This document shows, one piece after another, positions 59,654 to 64,000 of a DNA stretch of 64,000 bases. The stretch lies in NCBI GenBank assembly GCA_046350095.1, contig JAXMBA010000005.1:427022-491021 (forward strand), written 5' to 3'. The notes under the pieces are model-generated. The model saw only the letters and a list, made by a program, of their open reading frames with translations, made no database searches and had not been told where the DNA came from. Positions within the stretch are counted from its first letter, which is position 1. Each line of letters starts with the position of its first letter. The position numbers and the translations under genes were made by a program. Origin of the DNA: Urbifossiella sp046350095. Lineage in GTDB: Bacteria > Planctomycetota > Planctomycetia > Gemmatales > Gemmataceae.

Positions 59654-60637
59654 ATGAACACCGCCGCCGGGACGGACTCCGGACGCTGGCACGGTCTTCG
59701 AGTCGTCCCCGAGAACCGCTTCGCGGTACGGGCGGCCCGGAGCCTGGCCCGCGTCGTCGTGCTCGGCAGGCGGCCGGCCGTGTCGCCGCTCGTGCTCCAC
59801 GGGCCGACCGGCTGCGGCAAGTCGGCCCTGGTGAGGGCGCTGCTCGCCGAGGTGTCCACCGGCACCGCCACGGGGCGGGTCGTGTCCGCCGGCGACGTGG
59901 CCCGCGCCGCCGCCGACCCCGCCGCCGACGGCTTCGCCGACGCCGACCTGCGCACCGCCGACCTGCTCGTGCTCGAAGACGTGCACCTGCTGCCGCCGCG
60001 CGAGGCCGGGGCCGTTGCCGACCTGCTCGACCGCCGCACCAGCCGCGGGCGGCCGGTGCTGGTCACCACGACCGTCGCGCCGTCGCAGCTGGAGTTGCCG
60101 CAGGCGCTGACCTCGCGGCTGGCCGCCGGCCTGGTGGTGCCGCTGGAGGCGCCGGGGGCCGAATCGCGGCGGGCGGTGTTGAGCGACGCCGCGGCCGGGA
60201 GGCTCACCGGCGACGCCCTCGACTGGCTGGCCGCGGCGGGCGGGATGCGTTCGGCACTGGGCCGGCTGGCGGCGCTGGGGGCGACGGCGGGGCCGCTCGA
60301 CCGGGCCGCGTGCGAGGCGATTCTGGCGGCGGGCGGTCACCCGACCTCGACCGGGCCGGACGTCGCGGGGATCATTCAGAAGGTGGCGGCGGCGTTCGGG
60401 CTGAGCCCGAAGGAGCTGCTGGGGGCGAGCCGGCTGCGGCGGGTGCTGGTGCCGCGGCAGGTGGCGATGTTCCTGGCCCGCGAGGCGTGCGGCCTGTCCT
60501 TCCCGCGGCTGGCGGCGGCGTTCGGGCGGGACCACACGACGGTGCTGCACGCGGTGCGGAAGATCGGCGCCGAGCTGGACGCCGACGAGCGGCTGGCGGG
60601 CGTGGTGCGGCGGCTGCGGGCGGAGGTGGCGGCGTGA
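59654..60637 (+). CDS. dnaA: Short chromosomal replication initiator DnaA
   Basis: The protein has 327 residues against about 440-460 for typical DnaA. The AAA+ domain starts at once (VVPENRFAVRAARSL): Walker A GPTGCGKS at 50-57, Walker B LVLEDVHLL near 106-113, and sensor 2-like GGMRSALGRLAAL. Domain IV is intact, with the HTH signature FGRDHTTVLHAVRKI. Domains I and II (DnaB-helicase and DiaA contacts, linker) are missing. It is next to the oriC-like site and dnaN. ATG at 59654 was chosen over GTG at 59648. Confidence 0.9.
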   Translation: MNTAAGTDSGRWHGLRVVPENRFAVRAARSLARVVVLGRRPAVSPLVLHGPTGCGKSALVRALLAEVSTGTATGRVVSAGDVARAAADPAADGFADADLRTADLLVLEDVHLLPPREAGAVADLLDRRTSRGRPVLVTTTVAPSQLELPQALTSRLAAGLVVPLEAPGAESRRAVLSDAAAGRLTGDALDWLAAAGGMRSALGRLAALGATAGPLDRAACEAILAAGGHPTSTGPDVAGIIQKVAAAFGLSPKELLGASRLRRVLVPRQVAMFLAREACGLSFPRLAAAFGRDHTTVLHAVRKIGAELDADERLAGVVRRLRAEVAA

Positions 60638-60688
60638 GGATGCGGCCAGCCGCTCCTATGAATTGATAATTCGTCGGAGGATGTTCCG

Positions 60689-61048
60689 ATGACCGGCCGT
60701 GGCCGATGGTCAGGCCTTTTCGTCGTCGTCGGCCTCATTGCCATGTGTGTCGGGGCCGTCGACCCGCTGGAGGGTTCACTCCTCATCCTCCCGGGATCCG
60801 GCTTGGTAGCGCTCGGCGCGTGGCTCGGCGGCAGTCGGTACCGGCGGTTTCTCGGCTGGTCCTTCGGCCTTGTGGCGGCGGGCGTTGGCATTCTGTGGGG
60901 GTTGAGTGCGCTGGGAGGCGTCGGGGGCGAGAGCGGGCGGTCGCTCTGGTGGGGGCTGCTCCTCCTCCCCTACCCGGTCGGGTGGGTCATGGGCGTCGTC
61001 GGAGCCGTCGGCAGATTGCGCGAGGCCCGGATCGCCGCGGGTAGGTAG
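60689..61048 (+). CDS. Small hypothetical membrane protein
   Basis: The protein has 119 residues with four predicted membrane helices (SGLFVVVGLIAMCVGAV, LLILPGSGLVALGAWLGG, FLGWSFGLVAAGVGILWGL, LLLLPYPVGWVMGVVGAV), and GGAGG upstream of the ATG. No known family. It is inserted between dnaA and dnaN together with three other accessory genes. Confidence 0.55.
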   Translation: MTGRGRWSGLFVVVGLIAMCVGAVDPLEGSLLILPGSGLVALGAWLGGSRYRRFLGWSFGLVAAGVGILWGLSALGGVGGESGRSLWWGLLLLPYPVGWVMGVVGAVGRLREARIAAGR

Positions 61049-61143
61049 GCCGGATCCGGCGGCGGGGCCTGTTCTTCCCGAACCCGGCGTGGCCCGGTGA
61101 TCCGGGGGTTGGTCGGCGGTAAACCACACAAGGTGCGACGCGC

Positions 61144-61830
61144 GTGTTCCTGGACAACTTCACCCCCGACCCGGAACTGATCGGCTTCCGGCAGTTCTGG
61201 CGGACGGCCAAGCCGCTCCTCCGGGGCGCGGTCGTCGCGGTCGCCCCGCCGTACCCCGAGTACCCGAAGTTGAAGGTCAGCAAGCGCCACGGCCCGAGCC
61301 CGGACCCGGGTTGCCCGTCGGCCCGCGACACCGGCTCCGAGGTGGAGGTCGTCCTGTACAACGCCGGCGGCAACGGGTTCGGCGCGCCCCACGAGCGGGC
61401 CTGGGAGTACGTTCTCGCCCACGCCCCCGCGATCGAAGTCGCCCTGCGCCGCAAGCTCTTCGCCTGGCACCGCAAGCGGATGGCCCAGCACCGCGACGAG
61501 GACCTGCCGCACGTCAAGTCGTTGCAGAAGTACTGGACGGAGATCGAAAAGCGGGTGCCGCTGGAGGAACCCGCCGCCGTTGACCAGTTGTTCAAACTCG
61601 TCGGCGTCGGCCTCGCGGATAGCGGGTTGGACGAGTGCGGGTTCAGCTCGTTCGAGTTCCAGACCGGGTGGGACCGCGACCACGGCCTCGGCGTGGTGAT
61701 GCACAAGGACCGCGTGCTGGCGGCGGGGGGGACGACCGAGTTGATCGGGAGCCGCGACATCGTCGCCGCGACCCGGGACGTGCAGGCCTACGACCTCGAT
61801 GCGGGCGATTTCCCGCTCGCGGGATCGTAG
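61144..61830 (+). CDS. DUF6985-like hypothetical protein
   Basis: The protein has 228 residues from GTG at 61144. The C-terminal half has LFKLVGVGLADSGLDECGFSSFEFQTGWDRDHGLGVVMHKDRVLAAGG, quoted for its motif order, which resembles DUF6985 domains often found beside toxins or in immunity-type contexts. The N-terminal half has AWEYVLAHAPAIEVALRRKLFAWH. A role as immunity protein is only inferred. It is followed by the hairpin leader and VapBC-type pair. Confidence 0.6.
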   Translation: MFLDNFTPDPELIGFRQFWRTAKPLLRGAVVAVAPPYPEYPKLKVSKRHGPSPDPGCPSARDTGSEVEVVLYNAGGNGFGAPHERAWEYVLAHAPAIEVALRRKLFAWHRKRMAQHRDEDLPHVKSLQKYWTEIEKRVPLEEPAAVDQLFKLVGVGLADSGLDECGFSSFEFQTGWDRDHGLGVVMHKDRVLAAGGTTELIGSRDIVAATRDVQAYDLDAGDFPLAGS

Positions 61831-61841
61831 ACGGACTAGTC

Positions 61842-61890
61842 GGTCGGGTCGAGACGTTGTTAGGCCCGACCCTTTGCGCCGAGGCGAGCG
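61842..61890 (+). promoter_or_regulatory. Hairpin leader of the antitoxin gene, second copy
   Basis: GGTCGGG (61842-61848) pairs with CCCGACC (61865-61871); the loop contains GTTAGGC at 61859-61865, matching the attC R' core GTTRRRY. GCGCCGAGGCGAGCG follows directly before the ATG at 61891. Compare 8800-8867. Confidence 0.55.
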
Positions 61891-62103
61891 ATGACACCCG
61901 CACACCGAACCGAAGTCGTCCTCACCGAGGACGGGAAGCTCTTGCTCGACCGACTCCCGTTCCGGGCCGGACAGGCGCTTGAGGTGATCGTGATTCCGGT
62001 CGCCAGCCCGGCCCCGGACGCACATCCGCTCCGCGGATCGGTGCTCCGGTACGACCGGCCGACGGACCCGGTCGCCGAGGCCGACTGGGGCGTGTTGCAG
62101 TGA
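61891..62103 (+). CDS. Antitoxin-like protein of a VapBC-type pair
   Basis: Seventy residues: TEVVLTEDGKLLLDRLPFRAGQALEVIVIP is a swapped-hairpin (AbrB/Phd-like) DNA-binding start, then PLRGSVLRYDRPTDPVAEADW, a C-terminal arm typical of PIN-associated antitoxins that wrap the toxin. The last codon overlaps the GTG of the toxin gene (GTGA). It probably represses the operon with the toxin. Confidence 0.8.
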   Translation: MTPAHRTEVVLTEDGKLLLDRLPFRAGQALEVIVIPVASPAPDAHPLRGSVLRYDRPTDPVAEADWGVLQ

Positions 62104-62489
62104 TCGTCCTCGACACGCACGTCTGGGTCTGGTGGGTGGACGGGGGTAGCCAGTTGCCGCCGGACTACACGGCGTTGCTTGCCGCCGAGTCCCCGAACGG
62201 CCTGGGAGTGTCCGCAATCTCGTGCTGGGAGGTCGCCAAGTTGGTCGAGCTCGGGCGGTTGCAACTGGCCGTGCCGGTCGGTCAGTGGTTGGCCCAAGCC
62301 CTGCTACCGCCGGTGCAGGTGCTGCTGCTGTCGCCGGAGGTGGCTGTCGGCTCGACGCAACTCCCGCCGCCGTTCCACCGCGACGCGGCCGACCAACTGA
62401 TAGTCGCGACCGCGCGGTACTACGACTGCCCGCTGGTCACACTCGATCGGTTGATCCGGGCGTACCCGCACGTGCGGCTGGCGCCATGA
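62100..62489 (+). CDS. PIN-domain toxin (VapC-type)
   Basis: The protein has 129 residues from GTG at 62100. PIN metal ligands are present: Asp5 (MIVLDTHVWVW), Glu44 (SCWEVAKL), Asp95/98 (HRDAADQLIVATA) and Asp116 (VTLDRLI). VapC toxins cleave tRNA or rRNA. The pair lies directly upstream of the oriC-like inverted repeat. It could serve as a chromosomal maintenance element, but this is inference. Confidence 0.88.
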   Translation: MIVLDTHVWVWWVDGGSQLPPDYTALLAAESPNGLGVSAISCWEVAKLVELGRLQLAVPVGQWLAQALLPPVQVLLLSPEVAVGSTQLPPPFHRDAADQLIVATARYYDCPLVTLDRLIRAYPHVRLAP

Positions 62490-62507
62490 CCCGACCAGTC
62501 GCGCCCC

Positions 62508-62651
62508 CTGTGGAAAACCTGGCGCGCCGCTGGCGCGCCGCCGTCCGCGACCGGCGCGCACGAGCCCCGAGAAGTGACCGCGAGCACGACCCCCGGAGTG
62601 CGCGGCACGGAAAATCATCGGCGCGCCGGCGGCGCGCCAGGTTTTCCACAG
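62508..62651. other. Probable origin of replication (oriC)
   Basis: A 33-nt inverted repeat (62508-62540 and 62619-62651) matches at 32 of 33 positions. Each arm holds an inverted DnaA box at its outer end (TGTGGAAAA at 62509-62517, TTTTCCACA at 62642-62650) and two GGCGCGCC-type palindromes. A fifth GGCGCGCCAGG lies at 62708-62718. An AT-richer stretch (about 62735-62785) before dnaN is a candidate unwinding element. The position between dnaA and dnaN supports oriC. Confidence 0.75.
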
Positions 62652-62832
62652 GCGATCGGTTCGCCGATCCGCTTGCAGCCACGGGGCTTGCGGCAAACTC
62701 CACCGTCGGCGCGCCAGGACGTGCGGCCGCCTTACTGTGTCTACTGGATGGATATACTCAAGGATTGAGGGTAAATACCCCACCCCTCGCGGAGCGAGGC
62801 GAACCCGAGCCCACGGACGGCAGGAGACCGCG

Positions 62833-63957
62833 ATGAAAGTCACGTGCCAGCGGGACGGCTTGCAGACCGCCTGCGCCCTCGTCGGGGCCGCGGTCGCCGC
62901 CCGCACCACCAAGCCCATCCTGTCCAACGTCAAGGCCACCGCCCAGGGCGACGGCCTCACGCTCGTCGCCACCGACACCGAGGTCGGCATCCGCTACGAG
63001 CTCCGCGGCATCCTCGTCGGCCGGCCCGGCTCGGCCATCCTCCCCATCGCCCAGCTCACGCAGATCCTCCGCGAGAGCAGCGACGACGACATCAGCCTCG
63101 ACGCCGACGACAACCGCACGAAGGTGAAGGCCGGCACCAGCCGCTTCGAGATGCACGGGTACCCCGTCGAGGAGTTCCCCGACCTGCCGACGTTCGACGA
63201 CGGCGGCCGCTACCACGAGGTGACCGCCGGCGTGCTGCGGACGATGATCCGCCGCACCGCCTTCGCCGCGGACAAGAAGGACAGCACCCGCTTCGCCCTC
63301 AGCGGCGTCCTGTGGGAGGCCGAGGGGAAGCACGCCCGGCTGGTGGCGACCGACAGCAAGCGGCTGGCGGTGTGCGAGGGGCCGGCGACGCTGTACGGCC
63401 CGGCCGAGGCCACGAAGGCGTCGCACCTCGTGCCGGCGAAGACGATGCAGCTGCTGGAGCGGAACCTGACCGACGACGGCGAGCTGGTGCGGGTGGGGCT
63501 GCGGGCCAACGAGGCGCTGTTCCAGACCGAGCGGGCGATGATCTACACGCGGCTCGTGGAGGGGCGCTACCCGCCGTACCGCGACATCATCGGGCAGACG
63601 AAGAAGGGCGCGCACGTGCGGGTAGCGCTGCCGGTGCCGGCGTTCATGAGCCGGGTGCGGCAGGCGGCCATCATGACCGACGACGAGAGCAAGCGGGTGG
63701 ACATGACGTTCGAGCCGGGGAAGGTGTCGATGCAGGCCCGCGGCGCGGACACGGGGAGCAGCGAGGTGGAGCTACCGCTGCCGGAGTACGACGGCCCCGA
63801 GGTGCGGATCGCCTTCGACCCGCAGTACCTGGTGGAGTTCCTGAAGGCGCTGGAAGGCGAGCCGGTCGTGAACCTGGAGATGAGCGACGGGAGCAAGCCG
63901 GCGCTGTTCCGCTGCGGCGACGGGTACCAGTACCTCGTGATGCCGTTGGCGGGGTGA
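62833..63957 (+). CDS. dnaN: DNA polymerase III beta subunit (sliding clamp)
   Basis: The protein has 374 residues from ATG at 62833. The three clamp domains are recognisable: MKVTCQRDGLQTACALVGAAV, TTKPILSNV, LVATDTEVGIRYEL; then FALSGVLWEAEG and LVATDSKRLAVCEG; and EGRYPPYRDIIGQ with the C-terminal KPALFRCGDGYQYLVMPLAG. The length fits the family (about 366-375). An in-frame upstream start would overlap the AT-rich part of oriC and was rejected. Confidence 0.97.
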   Translation: MKVTCQRDGLQTACALVGAAVAARTTKPILSNVKATAQGDGLTLVATDTEVGIRYELRGILVGRPGSAILPIAQLTQILRESSDDDISLDADDNRTKVKAGTSRFEMHGYPVEEFPDLPTFDDGGRYHEVTAGVLRTMIRRTAFAADKKDSTRFALSGVLWEAEGKHARLVATDSKRLAVCEGPATLYGPAEATKASHLVPAKTMQLLERNLTDDGELVRVGLRANEALFQTERAMIYTRLVEGRYPPYRDIIGQTKKGAHVRVALPVPAFMSRVRQAAIMTDDESKRVDMTFEPGKVSMQARGADTGSSEVELPLPEYDGPEVRIAFDPQYLVEFLKALEGEPVVNLEMSDGSKPALFRCGDGYQYLVMPLAG

Positions 63958-63966
63958 GAGGATTTA

Positions 63967-63992
63967 ACGAGCCGCGACCGCAAGGGAGCGGC
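63967..63992 (+). repeat. Left arm of the GAGCCGCGACCGCAAGG palindrome (window edge)
   Basis: These 26 nt are identical to the left arm at 26489-26514. The rest of the palindrome would lie outside the window. It starts about 10 nt after the dnaN stop. Confidence 0.9.
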
Positions 63993-64000
63993 CGGCGAGC

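Noticed and set aside
62222..62836. Open frame crossing the VapC gene and the oriC repeat
   Set aside because: It runs through a long inverted repeat with DnaA boxes and overlaps vapC in another frame; non-coding is the better explanation.

Overview
The window is very GC-rich DNA from a planctomycete, most likely of the Gemmataceae. The evidence is the gene content: two DUF1559 prepilin-like proteins, a DUF1549/DUF1553 plus DUF1501 pair, a YTV-type cysteine-rich wall protein, a secreted FG-GAP protein with the planctomycete LERLEDR N-terminal motif, an FHA-pseudokinase, and DUF6807 and CRTAC1-type proteins. The right end carries dnaA, a probable oriC and dnaN, so the window lies at the replication origin. 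Genus and species are inference; no search was run.

Layout. 1-9.3 kb: start of an NfeD/ClpP-like protein, a FabF-like synthase, small unknown genes, a sirtuin fragment, an M28 peptidase, a secreted esterase, a dihydropteroate-synthase-like protein with a 2-hydroxyacid dehydrogenase, a cysteine-rich mini-protein and an orphan antitoxin. 9.4-16.1 kb: a leftward tad (Flp-type pilus) locus with three pilin paralogues, prepilin peptidase, CpaB, TadA, TadB and TadC, but no secretin in view. 16.5-24 kb: a rightward, tightly overlapping cell-surface glycan locus (two polytopic membrane proteins, two methyltransferases, two GT2 enzymes, DUF2304). 24.3-29.5 kb: the DUF1549/DUF1501 pair and secreted unknowns. 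29.5-33.6 kb: an accessory patch with a C39-like protein, an IS110-family element, a pentapeptide-repeat protein and an integron-type integrase that has lost its N-terminal domain. 33.6-46.8 kb: secreted coiled-coil protein, YTV protein, RsgA, DUF6807, DUF1559, DUF4198, SDR, lipoprotein hydrolase, REC/HD-GYP and CRTAC1-like proteins. 46.8-58.3 kb: two tandem double-domain carboxymuconolactone decarboxylase (CMD) proteins, DUF1559, FHA-pseudokinase, SUMF1-like protein, ribosomal protein S21, tRNA-Ser(GGA) and the FG-GAP protein. 58.4-64 kb: cysteine desulfurase, a short DnaA, a membrane protein, a DUF6985-like protein, a VapBC-type pair, oriC and dnaN.

The most unusual feature is the density of dispersed palindromes. 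Many have arms built from imperfect 7-8 nt repeats (AATGACC, GATGAAG, CAGTGGC, GTGACGGG), similar in design to cyanobacterial short tandemly repeated repeats. They sit between genes, supply stop codons, and in rsgA form an in-frame insertion. A separate CCCCCCGGGGGG-centred element occurs three times; it provides the start codon of the truncated integrase and the tail and stop codon of the cysteine desulfurase. Other points of interest are a 32/33 inverted repeat carrying inverted DnaA boxes at oriC, a structured leader upstream of the IS110 transposase that may be a bridge RNA, and a hairpin leader shared by two unrelated small genes.
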